This document shows, piece after piece, positions 23,215-34,745 of a stretch of 64,000 nucleotides of DNA. Under the pieces are notes generated by a model. That model did not search any database, was not told where the DNA came from, and was given only the letters and a program-made list of their open reading frames with translations. Origin of the DNA: Agrypnia vestita (Eukaryota; Arthropoda; Insecta; Trichoptera; Phryganeidae). The DNA is taken from NCBI GenBank assembly GCA_016648135.1, contig JADDOH010023703.1:248001-312000 (forward strand), read 5' to 3'. The first letter of the stretch is position 1; each line of letters opens with the position of its first letter. Position numbers and translations under genes: made by a program.

Positions 23215-23580
23215 CTAAATCTTTTTTTTTTTTGGGTAGCAATCCTAGGATTGGTCTGCAACAAGCACTCGCTTTCTTCACTCCTCTCTGTCATCTGCCA
23301 GCCTCTTAATTTCTTGGTAGATGCTACAGCGCACATCTCTGATAATCTGGTCTACGTAGCTTAATCTCGGGCGGCATCTACGATTGTTGCCTTCAACATT
23401 TCCTTCGACGATGGTATAAAGCAGGCCCGGATACCTTATATTATGGCCTATCCAAATTGCTCGCTGTTGGGCGATTCTGTTCAGGAGCCGCCTCTTTTCG
23501 CCCACTCTGCTCAACACTTCGTCGATTCGGATACGTCTGACCAATGGATCCTCGCCATGCGCCTGTAGCACCACATCTCA
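23215..23580 (-). pseudogene. Non-LTR retrotransposon RT C-terminus
   Basis: The minus strand open frame (23278-23574) reads LVRRIRIDEVLSRVGEKRRL, then RIAQQRAIWIGHNIR and a GLLYTIVEGNVEG / RPRLSYVDQI segment. This is the conserved post-thumb tail of LINE reverse transcriptases (WIGH, EG.VEG, GRPR). A TGA replaces the expected Trp after DDREE, and remnants continue toward ADQS. The catalytic domain is absent. Confidence 0.75.
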
Positions 23581-23987
23581 AAGGCCGCTAGCCTTCCGGA
23601 CATGTTATTTGTAGGATTATATGTAGATACCATTTTGAGGCATAAAAATACATTCAAATACTTATTCTTATAATGCCTTCTCTCTTCGGAAGTCGGCGGT
23701 CGTGTTGCCGATTATGACTCTATTTATCGCCGCACGGAACAACTCAGTCCACTTACGCTTCTACCAGTCCCTCAAGTTACGCAGCCATGAGATGCGGCAT
23801 CTTATTCCCTGAATGATGAATTCGTTATGACCGGTGATGGCGAATCTATCACCCACGGGTTAGACACTGTCCACGCAGACTTTTTGAATGACACATGCTT
23901 TGATTTTATAAACATATTAATAGTATCATAAAACGGAGAACGGAGGAATAAAAATATTGTGAGGAGGATAAAATGAATCACGCACTC
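23581..23987. other. No gene seen
   Basis: Intermediate GC with no clear open frame. Possible LINE upstream debris, but I cannot align it. Confidence 0.4.
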
Positions 23988-24525
23988 ATGACAAGTGAGA
24001 GTTGTTTGAAATGATCACAACACTATCGAATATTCCAGAACGGCCTAGCGTAATCTACGGCTTTCGGGAAGCATTGAGAAACATCTATAAAAGCCTAGAA
24101 GCCGCGAGAAAGTTCTCCTAAATACTAGGAACGCCTAGAATGTTCCAGCATTAACCAGATATAAATAAGATGCGGAGTAGAGTGGTTGTTGTTTTTAGCA
24201 GGCTTGATAGCGATAACGGAAGTGAAAGCAGCTGCGATCTGCGGGCCAGTATGGCCAGGCGAGCGATAATTCAACAACGAATAATCTGGCATGGCGAATA
24301 ATACCTGCTAAAATTGGATGGAATGTTCTAATGAATGATGAATAAAGTGTTAAAGCGTTTACAAAGTGTCTATTTACGAGAGATAAATTTACAAATTAGT
24401 TTAATAGCGTTATGTTAAATAGTGTTAAGTGACTTGGTACGTCTGATTAATTAATCTGTAATTAATAAATCCGTAATTTAATTCCAGCGTTTCATTAATT
24501 CCTCCCGCAGCCACGACATGTGACA
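23988..24525 (+). mobile_element. Solo LTR (LTR-A family)
   Basis: About 540 bp, ending CCGCAGCCACGACATGTGACA (TG..CA-type 3' end). It has a promoter-like GATATAAATAAGATG near 24158 and an AATAAAGTGTT polyadenylation region near 24340. The whole length matches the inverted copy at 42435-42995 (for example GCGTAATCTACGGCTTTCG, GAGAAAGTTCTCCTAA). No gag-pol follows on either side, so this is a solo LTR. The superfamily is not certain. Confidence 0.65.
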
Positions 24526-24949
24526 ATATTTAAAAAAAAATAAAGAACCTATATTTTTCGAATGTAGGGATCTAGAGGATTTTAAAAGTGAGAACAAAAG
24601 AAAATTAGTTTTTAACCACCCTAACCTTGCCCTTGCCAAGGGACGCCACTGCTAGTTCTAAAAAAAATTATGAACAAAATTTGACCCATTTCTGAAAATC
24701 ACTGGTTTACACTTTATTTTGGTCTTCTTGTAATATATCCGAGATATTCTAAACACAAAAGGGTAAAACATTAAATCTACTCATTTCTCTAATTAATTAA
24801 AACATGCTTATGAAAAAACTCAATATAAAGAAAATAAAAATAATTAATATTTCTGTACGAAATCATCAATCATCAATTCTCAAATTGACAGCCCCCTAAA
24901 GGATGTCTTAGAATTATATTTCTAATGCGTCGAAATATACATATTTTAC

Positions 24950-25400
24950 TACCGACTTCACAAAAGGAGGAGGTTCTATGTTCCACTGTATGTATTATTT
25001 TTTTTTGTATGTATGTTCATCGATTTCTCTGTGATAGAGTATACTCCTGAGATGGTCCCATTGACACCAAATCTGGTCTGATGATGGGATCCTGTGGGAA
25101 TCAAGGGCAACCCTTAAATTTTATAGGCACGTATTACGAGTTTCATATTTTTTTCTAAAACTATTCAAATATTTGCGTCTGGTAGTCATCATCTCATGTT
25201 GATGAGCTGATGACGGAAGGTACAACTCTTTAATGGTTAGAAGTTGGGGGATAATTATTTAAATATCTTAGGTACGAACAGAAAGAGAGTTGTATTCTTT
25301 CAGGTTATTCAGGTGAGTTGATGATGGAAGGTAAAACTCTGAAACGGTTAGAAGTTAGATGATACTTTAAGTGGCCGATATAGTAACCTGTATTCTGTAG
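24950..25400 (+). repeat. Interspersed repeat of lepidopteran type
   Basis: It starts CTACCGACTTCACAAAAGGA then GGAGGTT, followed by a T-rich run and ATGTATGTTCATCGATTTCT. From memory this opening is a frequent dispersed repeat in butterfly and moth genomes. Two internal copies of a GATGA.GGAAGGTA.AACTCT module lie at about 25210 and 25325. Confidence 0.45.
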
Positions 25401-25494
25401 GAAAGAAAAGGCATGAAAAGCTGAGGGTTGGATTCATCAATTGATGTTGGAGCTTGTCTTAGTGTTCTAATTTAGATATTTACAACAGTCGTAA

Positions 25495-25925
25495 TCATTG
25501 CATTTCGCGCAATGCTTTTTCATCATGCGGTTTCTTAAGCAATTCGTTGGGCTTTAAGTCGCAAAGAGCAATACGGTCTAATGTCTTTACGAGACTTAGC
25601 GCAACAAAAACTTGGTTTATGGCAATTTTTTTTTGCCTCTGGTGCTCTGCAGTTTATGCACCGTAACCACTCAACTGAGGATTAGCGATAGCATTCTCTG
25701 TTCAACATCCCCGTAGCCTTTAGTTGCCCGATAGGTTGTTGGCACAGGTGCTGTTGCAATTAACCCGTCACTGTCTTTCACTTTTTTGCCAATATTGTGG
25801 TCATCAAATTTTATAAAAACTGAATCGGGTAACTTGTCTGATTCTTTTTGATAACGGCGAAGGGCAGGCTATTTAAACTCGGACACGATTCCCATTGCCC
25901 CGTTGACCAGGCCTTCAGTAACAGA
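25495..25925 (-). pseudogene. Helitron Pif1-type helicase, C-terminal remnant
   Basis: On the minus strand the reading starts EGLVNGAMGIVSEFK, continues DSVFIKFDDHNIGKKV, then RMLSLILS, VVTVHKLQS, and after a one-base slip NQVFVALSLVKTLDRIALCDL, ending at a stop at 25495. LVNGAMG, VTVHK.Q and FVALS are the conserved C-terminal motifs of Pif1/RecD-like helicases carried by Helitrons. Two expected Trp codons are stops (TAG and TGA), consistent with G-to-A decay. Rep/HUH and the N-terminal helicase motifs are not seen. A non-autonomous Helitron-like element lies immediately to the right. Confidence 0.75.
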
Positions 25926-25996
25926 AATGTTGATAATTTTGATAACACTTCCACACAAACTTTGATAATATTATCTTAAATGCTACTTTAAATCTA

Positions 25997-26540
25997 TCTA
26001 TACTTTATACTAATACTAATAATATATAAAAAAGGTAAAGTTTGTGAGTTTTAAAGTTTGGATGTAGGAGGTCATCTCCGAAACTACTTAACCGATTTAA
26101 AAAAATCTTTCACCAATATTTAGAATGGACTTTCAGAGTAGTTATAGGTTATATGTTATCTCGTTCAAACAAAAGATCTTTTGTTGTAACCTATTTTACA
26201 ACGAAAGTCGACAAAAAATGGTCGAAGAATTTGTAGAACTCAACGAGCTCTATAAAAAAATCCACGACGGTATATATCTATGTTAGATTTAACTCTCAAA
26301 TTGATAAAATATTAATAAAATATATATTTAAAGTTAATCTGTCGGGGGCAATTTAAGTATGTAATATTAAATTCTTATCAAAATAAATTTGCTTATCGTC
26401 AGGGAAATTTTATGTAGATAAAAATTGCCATTCACACAACATTTTTTGGATGAGTAAAGTTTAGATTATATTGACTTTTCACTGATACTATTATAGTCTC
26501 AAACTGAATTCCACGCGGGCGAAGCTGCGGGTACAGCTAG
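25997..26540 (+). mobile_element. Non-autonomous Helitron, common arthropod type
   Basis: It starts TCTATACTTTATACTAATAC with A before it and ends CGCGGGCGAAGCTGCGGG then TACAGCTAG with T after it. The GC-rich hairpin before CTAG and the opening TTTATACTA / GTTTGTGAGTT are features of a widespread insect Helitron family. No coding sequence. Confidence 0.7.
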
Positions 26541-27635
26541 TATGATGTACACTAGGAGCGGCCACAAAATTTCATAAAAAATAAGTACTTTATTTATGGG
26601 TACAGTTGATACTATGATTTGAATGCATGTGTTTCCGGGAGAGAGATTCCAAATAATTCCTAAACCTGCTCATTCCAGAGAAATTCACCATAAAATTTAT
26701 TAAATACCACGAGAAACATGTGCAACGACCGCATTTTGCGCTTGATTTAATAATATGTTACCTAGTCATTGAGTCCGCCACAAAATTTTAAACGGTGACC
26801 GGAAATGACTGCGTTGTATTTCAAACACGCAATTTATTTGGTTTTAATGCAACTTCCGGCATTCCACAAATTTCCTGTTTGCGGACCGCTTCAGAAACCT
26901 ACTCGTGAATTGCATACAGATCGGAGGTTCCAAATTACGGGGCCGTGGTCAATAATCTGGACCCGCGCTTCGCTGCAATTAGCTACCTAATTTTAATATT
27001 ATAAGCGGCCGTAATGCACGAATCGGACTAAATTATTATTTTGATGCAGTTATTGCATTGCTCTTAATAGTTACGAGTAGTTATGAAGTCGATGAAATAC
27101 AAAAGTACTTCTACACATGTACATACAAAGTGTATATGTAGGTCAAAAAGATGCATAGGTAGGTATTGATATCATTCATACATTCTTTGTTCTACGAGTA
27201 AACATGTAATTTTGTCATGATAATAGAACAATGACGGATGTGCAAAATATTCGATATCGACTTTTTTGGATTTTTAAAAAGTGAAAAAAAGAAGCCATCT
27301 AATGGTTAATAAAAAGTGTATTTTTTCTCATTATTTTGTCCGTCGTTATACGGAGTCGGTATAACGACGGTTCTGATTTGCGATCGTAAAACAATGGAGC
27401 ATGTGTAAAAACATCGTTGTACTGCGCTGACTATATTCGAGATGTTAAAGGTATCTGTATCCACTTTAAATAACTAATCCAAGTTTCAAAAGAAAATCTT
27501 TTGTAGTTATCGAGCTATGACATAAAGTGTGTTTATGTAAATAAAACTTCAAACTGCTCTCCTGCAAACTTGAGAAAAATCACATGCGTCGTTGTTCTAC
27601 GATTATGACGATTTGTGTTATATGTCTTCTCTTTC
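26541..27635. other. Unassigned, partly GC-richer DNA
   Basis: 26800-27010 is noticeably less AT-rich and carries a 61-codon plus-strand frame (26805-26990) without a recognisable domain. No repeat shared with other parts of the window. It could be single-copy non-coding DNA. Confidence 0.4.
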
Positions 27636-27639
27636 TACT

Positions 27640-27800
27640 CTTTCCTGTGAAGTTGATTTCCAGCTAGCCTTCCATCTTTTGGGAGGGAGGGCGGGTACCA
27701 TGAGGCTGACTATTTAGTAATCTGGTGCTGTCCATTCTCTAGGCACGACCATAACAGTCCCTTTTTCGCTATATACTCCATCGTATAATTTACTTAGCCT
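27640..27800 (-). pseudogene. Decayed LINE RT C-terminal fragment
   Basis: The minus strand reads AKKGLLWSCLENGQHQITK, a stop, then SASWYPP, PKDGRLAGNQL. The order resembles the LINE tail 'GH..RM...R....WYPR.G.R..GRP'. Short and degenerate, so it is tentative. Confidence 0.35.
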
Positions 27801-28500
27801 CACATATCTTTCTTACTCTGGTGTTCTTCACGCAATGTGTTGAATGTATACTTACATGAAGTATTTTATCAAAATACTTCAGAATCTACAGTAAATCTGT
27901 TTGTAACAATTGAGGTTACGTTAAATTTATAAAAAATATATAAGGATGTTATATTTTCATATACATATACTATTATTTGTAATGTTTTATAAGATATTTT
28001 GACATTTTCCGAAACCGTACATATATGAAAGTAAAATATTGAGAATCTTTGTGCATGAAGAATATTTTTTTCCAAAAATCGACTGAAGAGCATACACAAA
28101 AATATACACGCAACACCATACAACATAAAATAATAGATTCGTGCACACTAAATAAGCATCATCTTGAGTTATAGGGAGGGCTATCGATATTTATATAAAT
28201 CACAATTAAGACAAAACAATGTTTGAAAATAATATTATATTTAAAATGGAATTGATCAAATTGATTCTGGGAGAACAAGTGATACAAGTGACCTATTCAC
28301 AATGGAGATTTTATTGATTTAAAGTGGGTAGTTATGACATTGTGTACATATATCCAAAGGATACCATGTTTATAACTTATCAAACAAATGCACGACCATA
28401 GTACACATTTCCGAGTGCCTAGCCAACGAAAAAACTTACAAATACCTATATACTGGCATATTTTGGGCATATCAATACTTACACTTACGATACATCCTCA
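27801..28500. other. AT-rich DNA, no gene seen
   Basis: No repeat or domain recognised. Confidence 0.5.
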
Positions 28501-28502
28501 CT

Positions 28503-29435
28503 CTTGGCACTACAACCCTTGGTGGGTCATAGCCTCCTCAATAATCTTCCTCCACTCGTCTCGGTCTATTGCCAGCTCTCTCCAGTTCCGAAGCTCTAAG
28601 GCAGAGATGTTTTTGAGGACGTTGTTACTCCATCTTAATTTTGGCCTTCCTAAGCTCCTTCGCCCTATTGGCCTTGAGTTCAGCAGGGACTTTGGTGCTT
28701 GATGCTCGGACATTCTCTCCACATGACCCAGCCACCGAAGTCTTCCCAGTTTTATAAATTTTGTGACATTTGGCTCCTTAAAGTATAGAGCTCATTGCTG
28801 TAACGGATGCGCCAAAGTCCATTTTCTAGAACCGGTCTGAAGATACGCCTCAAAATTTTCCTTTCAGTGCTCGCTCATTCCTCTTAGTTAATACCCACGT
28901 CTCAGCTGCGTACGTGAGCACCGGCCTATTAAGCGTTTTGTAAAGTAATATCTTGGTGTTTCTGGACAACAGTCTGGATTTTATCTGCTTTTGTAGGCGG
29001 AAAAGCAGCGATTTGCGCTTCTGGATCTCCTCTGTAGTGTTATTGTTGCTTGTTATCAGGGATACTAGGTATGTATATCTTGGTACCGTTTCAAAATTTT
29101 GACTTCCACACGACAGAGTTGAGATTTGTTGGGTGCATCCTACGGCCATGTATTTGGTCTCCTGCTGGTTTACTATGAGGCCCATCTTTTTGGCAGAATT
29201 TTCAAGATTTTCGTGTTTTTTTTATTTGCGCTCACTATGCGCTTCTGGATCTCCTCTGTAGTGTTATTGTTGCTTATTATCAGGGATCTTAGATATGTAA
29301 ATCTTGGTACCGTTTCAAAATTTTGACTTCCACACGAGAGAGTTGGAATTTGTTGGGTGCATCCTACGGCCATGTATTTGGTCTTCTGCTGGTTTACTAT
29401 GAGACCCATGGTTTTGGTAGAACTTTCAAGATTTT
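28503..29435 (-). pseudogene. LINE reverse transcriptase thumb and C-terminus, internally duplicated
   Basis: Reading down the minus strand: MGLIVNQQKTKYMAVG, YLRSLI, NNTTEEIQKRI (29173-29409), then a second copy of the same module (28985-29185) continuing QKQIKSRLLSRNTKILLYKT, PVLTYAAETWVLTKRNERAL, then in other frames LGRLRWLGHVERMSE, LGRPKLRW and WRKIIEEAMTHQGL. These are the palm-end, thumb and C-terminal blocks of non-LTR RTs. A ~200-bp direct duplication and at least two frameshifts (near 28855 and 28780) break it. The YxDD active site lies upstream and is missing. Confidence 0.8.
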
Positions 29436-29438
29436 CGT
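29009..29438. repeat. ~200-bp tandem duplication inside the LINE
   Basis: The block from GCGCTTCTGGATCTCCTCTG to TCAAGATTTTCGTGTTT at 29009-29220 recurs at 29238-29440 with a few differences (for example GGGATACTAGGTATGTATAT versus GGGATCTTAGATATGTAAAT). The differences show that the duplication is not recent. Confidence 0.75.
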
Positions 29439-29440
29439 GT

Positions 29441-29860
29441 TTATTTATGCATAGTTTAATTTTTTTACAGATTTAAGGAAACAATTAAGAATAAAAGTAG
29501 AAAAAGTACCGTAAAGTACATAAAAAATTCTAAATAAGGCTTGTTAATCCCTGGCAGATTATTCCGGATAAACATTACTTCTGACAAATATCTTCGGGCG
29601 TGTGTGGAGCGACACGACTGTCTGCGAGATTAACGTAACACAAACACGCTCTCGCGCCCCGCTAATAATATTTCACAATTATCACTTTAATTATTATCAC
29701 AAAGTATCGCCATTTCGCCGCTCTGCGCTCGCCGTATTGTGATTCGGAAATTTATTACAACCAAATTAATGAGTTCCGTAGTTTGCACGCGGAGTGACTT
29801 TGTTAGTCTGAATTTCTTAATTAACAGCCTTGCAGACCTGTGCAGGTCGAGTTTTGTAAA
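29441..29860. other. No gene seen
   Basis: 29590-29830 is GC-richer (CTCGCGCCCCGCTAATAATA, GCGCTCGCCGTATTGTG) and not repeated in the window. No frame; possibly single-copy non-coding DNA. Confidence 0.4.
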
Positions 29861-29861
29861 T

Positions 29862-30176
29862 CACTGGCTGTTCGCACCCGGCGATGCATGGAAGGATTGA
29901 GTTGAAAATAAATTTGTGGGAGGAAACAAAGGTTCGATTCGAGCGGTATAGATTTGCATCGAAAATATATCAGGGGAGGGGAAGGGGTAAAAGAATAGGG
30001 GGAAATGTAGCGTATGTTACCCGCCGAGTCCAAAAGAATAAGTTTCTAAATTTTGAGTTCGATCGGTCAAACGGCACAAATTTGCATCGAAAATATATCA
30101 GGGGGGAAAATATATGCAAAATTTGAGCCGAATCGGACAAATGGTGTAGATTTGTATACAGAACAGACAGACATGC
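29862..30176 (+). repeat. Array of the ~130-bp unit, two to three copies
   Basis: GAAAATATATCAGGGG occurs at 29961 and 30089 (128 bp apart) with the same unit body as at 22.64 kb. The left flank TTCGCACCCGGCGATG and the right end AGAACAGACAGACA match that array's flanks, so this is the same repeat block with a lower copy number. Confidence 0.7.
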
Positions 30177-31836
30177 ATTGAGTTTTATAGGTACAGATTT
30201 CCAGAGCGAGGTACCATGTGTTATAAAAATATTATGCATTGTCATCATTTATTACAATAATAAATGTTAGAAAGATAAAGTGAAGTTTTTACTATTAATA
30301 GCCACTGACTGAAATTCTGATTATACTAAGAACATAATTTTAAATGTCCACGATACCTCCTTAACTTTGGACGGCCAAATATTCAACAAGACTCTTCCAA
30401 CATCCCTTTATATTACATTTTATTTATTATTTGGAAATAATAACACTTTTTGTACATAACTCATAAGAATGTTCCCGCTCGAAAATTATCACGTGTGTAT
30501 GATGATACATTGCCGCTCATACCCGTATTATATCACTCGCTAATCGTAGTTATCAATTTTGAACTTACTGGCCTTCCAGCGGGATCCGAAATTTTTAGGT
30601 CCCGGTACCTAAAAACTCCGGACCTTTTATAAAATATACTTATTTAATGATCGCCTTCTTCTAATTCGTGATATAATAAATATGATTAAAATCATGAAAA
30701 AAAATATATATATATATTTTCTCTCACAGATCATTGGATTAGCCCCTAAGGTGGTTTCAAAGGTATATGGGGAAAAAAAACAAAAAAAATAGTAAGCGAA
30801 ATCACGCAATACTGTATGTTCATCTTGAATATATAAGGTTTGGCGTATCACAGGGCAGTATGTTTACTTTTATTGTGTTTTTATTTTTTTTTTCCTATTC
30901 CACTAAATTATTCTTATTTATTGCTTTTTTGTCTTTTTCTTCTAGCTACCACTTTTAAAATTAAAATCGATTTTTTTTTGCTATTTACTTACATACTGTT
31001 ACTATTCTCACCTTAAAATGATCGGTACGTTGAGTACAAAAAAGGTATCTACCATAGAAGAGGTATAATAATCATGTGACCAATAAACGCCGATTTATCG
31101 GCACTGAAATTAAAAAAATATGTGTACTGATATAGATAAACAGGATAAAGATATAAATCAATGAGGTCTTTATCTGACAAAGGATTAATTATAAACCTAA
31201 TTGAAAAATAAGGTCCTTTAAAACGTTTTATATTGTCCAATACTCGAAAATGAAAACTGAAAAGTTTCATCCGAAGCGATATGGAAAGGTGCAGGCCGGG
31301 TTACTCTAGGGTCTAGATACTGGGACAGAAGGAAGCAGATAATATGTATAAACCAATTCAGAAGTTGTCACAAAGTTTTAGTGGAACTGACAAGGCAGGA
31401 CATGTTGCGGTAAAACTGGCGAAAGTTGGACAAAATATAAAATTATCTAGCGATACCCAAGGGGAACAAAGGAATTCCATGGATTAATTTGTGAGCAGAA
31501 CTTGTGAGTCTGTAATGATATTATTATATAAAGCTTGATGGGTGAGTGCAATATTCAGTATCAAAGATCCTTTGAAGTCCACCAATAATTAATTAAATAG
31601 AATTAAGTTATTAACGGATTAAAGGTTATAAATATAAAGCCAACATGTTGAAGAATTACATGTTTTAAACATTAATAAATGACTAGCTCATACATGACAT
31701 GTACATTTATTAATGTGCTGAGACATTTATTAATGTTTAAACAAATAAAATTGAATATATAAGTACATATCGTCAGTACCTACGTATACTGTCGAATTTT
31801 AGAAAATTCGATTTTCGTTTTACTATTTTAAATCAT
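30177..31836. other. AT-rich DNA, no gene seen
   Basis: Homopolymer T and A runs, no recognisable repeat or domain. Confidence 0.5.
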
Positions 31837-31906
31837 CATCATCATCATCATTCCTGGCACTACAACCCTTGGTGGGTCTTGGCCTCCTCAACAATTTTCC
31901 TCCAAT
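31837..31906 (-). mobile_element. LINE 3' terminus with (ATG)n tail
   Basis: The minus strand gives TTGTTGAGGAGGCCAAGACC then CACCAAGGGTTGTAGTGCCA followed by (ATG)n, matching the end of the 28.5 kb LINE. Extreme 5' truncation. Confidence 0.7.
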
Positions 31907-32695
31907 TTTAAATCATACAATTTATATACCATACTATATTTTCAGATAATGTAAAAATATATTAATTTCTCTTTAATATATAATTTTTTTAACATCGTGA
32001 AAAAAATATATAGTAAATTCGACGGTTTAAGAAAGTAAAATGAAAAAATATTTTTTGTAGATTCGACAGTATCCGTGGGGATCGTAAATATGTACTTATA
32101 TTTACATATGTATTAATATTGCGTATTTTATATTTATAATGGTGTACATTTTATGTACACATTTTTTTACGTAAACTTCTTTTAAGAACCTTTTTGTCTA
32201 GTTTTTAGACAAAATTATTGTTAAAATGGGCTTAGTATAGTAAATGATTGTTAAAGTATCAAATATAACAATTTTGCCTGTCTATCTGTTTGTCGTAATA
32301 TCCGTAAATTACTGGAATTAAAATTATAAATGTGAAGTGTGACGAGTACGTTGTGCGGTCACGCAAATGTTTATCATTATTTCTCGTGATTTTTCACGGG
32401 TGTCCGACTGGTAATGTAAAATTAAGGAGCTGGCAGAATACAGGGGGGTAAATAATAATGTATGCAGGTTTGATCTATAATTAAAAAAATAATTGTGAAA
32501 ACACGGTTAATTGTAAACTTTGAATATTAGATCACATTTTAATAAAATTGAAATAAATTATATAAATCACTTAAAAAGATAATCAATACATTATGTATAA
32601 TGAAACACAATAATCAAAATAATATTTTCTGTTTATCTATCTAAATGATTCATGCAATTTGTTTTAAAATAATACTTTACTTAACATTTAGACAC
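31907..32695. other. AT-rich DNA, no gene seen
   Basis: No repeat or domain recognised. Confidence 0.5.
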
Positions 32696-32699
32696 TATA

Positions 32700-32825
32700 T
32701 ATTAGAATTAAGATGTATGAATGTGGATGAGGCAAGAGTTGTATGTCAGGACAGAACAGTGTGGCGCTCTATCCTCTCTGCCTGCCCCCACAGGGAAACG
32801 GCTTGATGGTTAGTTAGTTAGTTAA
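32700..32825 (+). pseudogene. LINE 3' end with (GTTA)n tail
   Basis: A plus-strand frame reads MNVDEARVVCQDRTVWRSIL then SACPHRETA and a stop, followed by (GTTA)4. The QDR..WR.....C.P pattern and a microsatellite tail fit the C-terminus of another non-LTR family. Short, so the family is uncertain. Confidence 0.5.
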
Positions 32826-32850
32826 GAATCAGTTTTTTTTAATGGTTTTT

Positions 32851-33145
32851 ACTCCCTTTCTTTTAACTCGTAGCGTCTGCTTGCTTGTCTGTCGAAAAAA
32901 CTTTGGATTGATTTTTAACCCTTTTCCCGTGATTCAATCGAGTTGAAACTCTGCAGGCAGAATCTTGGCGACGGTTAAAATGATCTTAAAAATTTTAGTT
33001 TGAAAAATTAATATTTATAGTATACTTTTGGATTTTTCTAATTTAAGCCCAACACGTGGGGTAAGTGCCAAACCTGTTTCAACTAGTAAATGAAAGAGGG
33101 AGTATAATAAAAACTTGGTTTTTATGGGTTAGTTTTTTAAATATT
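32851..33145 (+). repeat. Dispersed repeat (CTCCC family), copy 2
   Basis: ACTCCCTTTC at 32851 and GAAAGAGGGAGT ending at 33103 are inverted with respect to each other. Between them are CGTCTGCTTGCTTG, AACTTTGGATTGATTTTTAA, and CCCGTGATTCAATCGAGTTG. The repeat continues past the right end with AAAACTTGGTTTTTATGGGT, as in the other copies, so the true boundary is unclear. Confidence 0.6.
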
Positions 33146-34099
33146 TATTTTGACTCGTATCAAAGCGAATAATTTTTTAATATTCGATTTAAATTACTTT
33201 CACGGAAGTCTTATGTTTTACACAAGACGAGTCAGAAATATTTAAATAAAAATGCAAAATGATGTTGCTGATCTTAAAGTGTAAAGAATATTATCTATTC
33301 AAAATCTAATGAACAAGATTTCCCCGAATTTATGATATTAATTATGAGACACTTTGTTTCATACATGTTCACTTTTTTTACATACATGTTCACTTTTTAA
33401 AGAGTATTGCACCGTGTTTTGAATGTTTGTATAAGAGATGGTGTGTTTGAGCGTATGAGTTGAACTTAATGCTAAATTACTCAAATAGTCCTTTGGTGAC
33501 CGCATTAGTCACTGAATGCCGTGAAGGAACAAATTACCTTTGAATTCGTTAATACAAATACTTAACATAGTATAGCTTGAATTCACTGACGGTGCATAGA
33601 ATTTGAGAAGACCGCGAGCGCTTCTGAGGAGCTCGTAAAGCTATGCGAGAATTTATGTCAAATATACGAATATATGACAGGAATCCATGTAATAGGGAGC
33701 AACGCTGTGCAGAAATTCCACGGTTTAAAAAGTTACTACTCGATGTACTATAATAAAGTTTACGGTTTTCATAAAAGAGGTTCAAAGAAACAATCTGCAC
33801 TATCTAATTGACAACAATTAAGAGAGACGTATTTTAAATTCAATATCTGATTGTATGGGAAATTTTATGATTAATAACTCAAAACATTCTCTTTAAAACG
33901 TGTTTGTTTTTGAAGCATATTATTAAAGGTATTTTAATTGCCTAGATATATGCATCACAATAAGAATGAATTATTTTCCTACAGATAACAAAAGTGGAGA
34001 GGTTAATCTCTAATAATATGGATAAATAAAGTTCGAAATATTATCGGAACCTGGCAAAACGTAGCTCTAAACAAGGCCCAGGATCGCGAAGAGTTGAGT
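33146..34099. other. No gene seen
   Basis: AT-rich, no shared repeat. Around 33600-33720 composition is more even but no frame is convincing. Confidence 0.5.
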
Positions 34100-34103
34100 G
34101 ATA

Positions 34104-34235
34104 GATTGTTGGTCTAGCGGTTAAGATAGTTACCTGATGACTTAGTAGTCGGGGTTCGTACTCCGTTCCAGGGGACCTTATTGTCTTATTGTCTTAAAAC
34201 GAGCGTTTAGATTATTTAGAAAATAGTAAGAATAT
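34104..34235 (+). mobile_element. SINE-A copy, tRNA-derived
   Basis: TTGGTCTAGCGGTTAAGATA resembles the D-arm/A box of a tRNA, and GGGGTTCGTACTCC (34150-34163) resembles the T-arm/B box. The body CTTATTGTCTTAAAACGAGC, GTTTAGATTATTTAG, AAAATAGTAAGAATATTGAT is shared with the copies at 19.97 and 21.76 kb. It is the most tRNA-like of the three. Confidence 0.7.
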
Positions 34236-34745
34236 TGATCCAATTCAATCCAATTTATTTAATAAATCACAAGAAAAACACTAAAAACTTAAATTTAATT
34301 CATACGTGTTATCACATTTACTTTATATACATAAATAAGAATTCTCATCAAAGATGTAGGAAAATCCTGCTTCGGGAAACCATCTTAGAGATATGGAACA
34401 GATCAATTGTTGTTATTCATAACATGGCGATAGCTCCAACAGGCATAATCATCTGCAGGTTTGTTCTGTATATTGGAATGTGAAATAATCTGACGCTGTC
34501 AATGGTAATTATCAGAAACATATAAACGAACGCATAATTTCAGGATTATCTCTAAGCTATTGTAGCCAAGCATATCCTGGAAAAACTCGATTAGGTAAAG
34601 ACAAGGATAATGCCCGTACTCTCTCATGAAGAGATACGTATTCCGTGTACACATCTCTATTATAAATAAAAAAACATCGCTTAAATATAAAAGTTTGCCA
34701 TAATTAAACATTAAGAGACCATGAATAATTTTAACATTAAGAGAT

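Noticed and set aside
25070..25115. CTGATGA followed by GGGATCC...GGGAATC as a hammerhead core
   Set aside because: No GAAA box follows the hairpin-like segment; it is part of a dispersed repeat.
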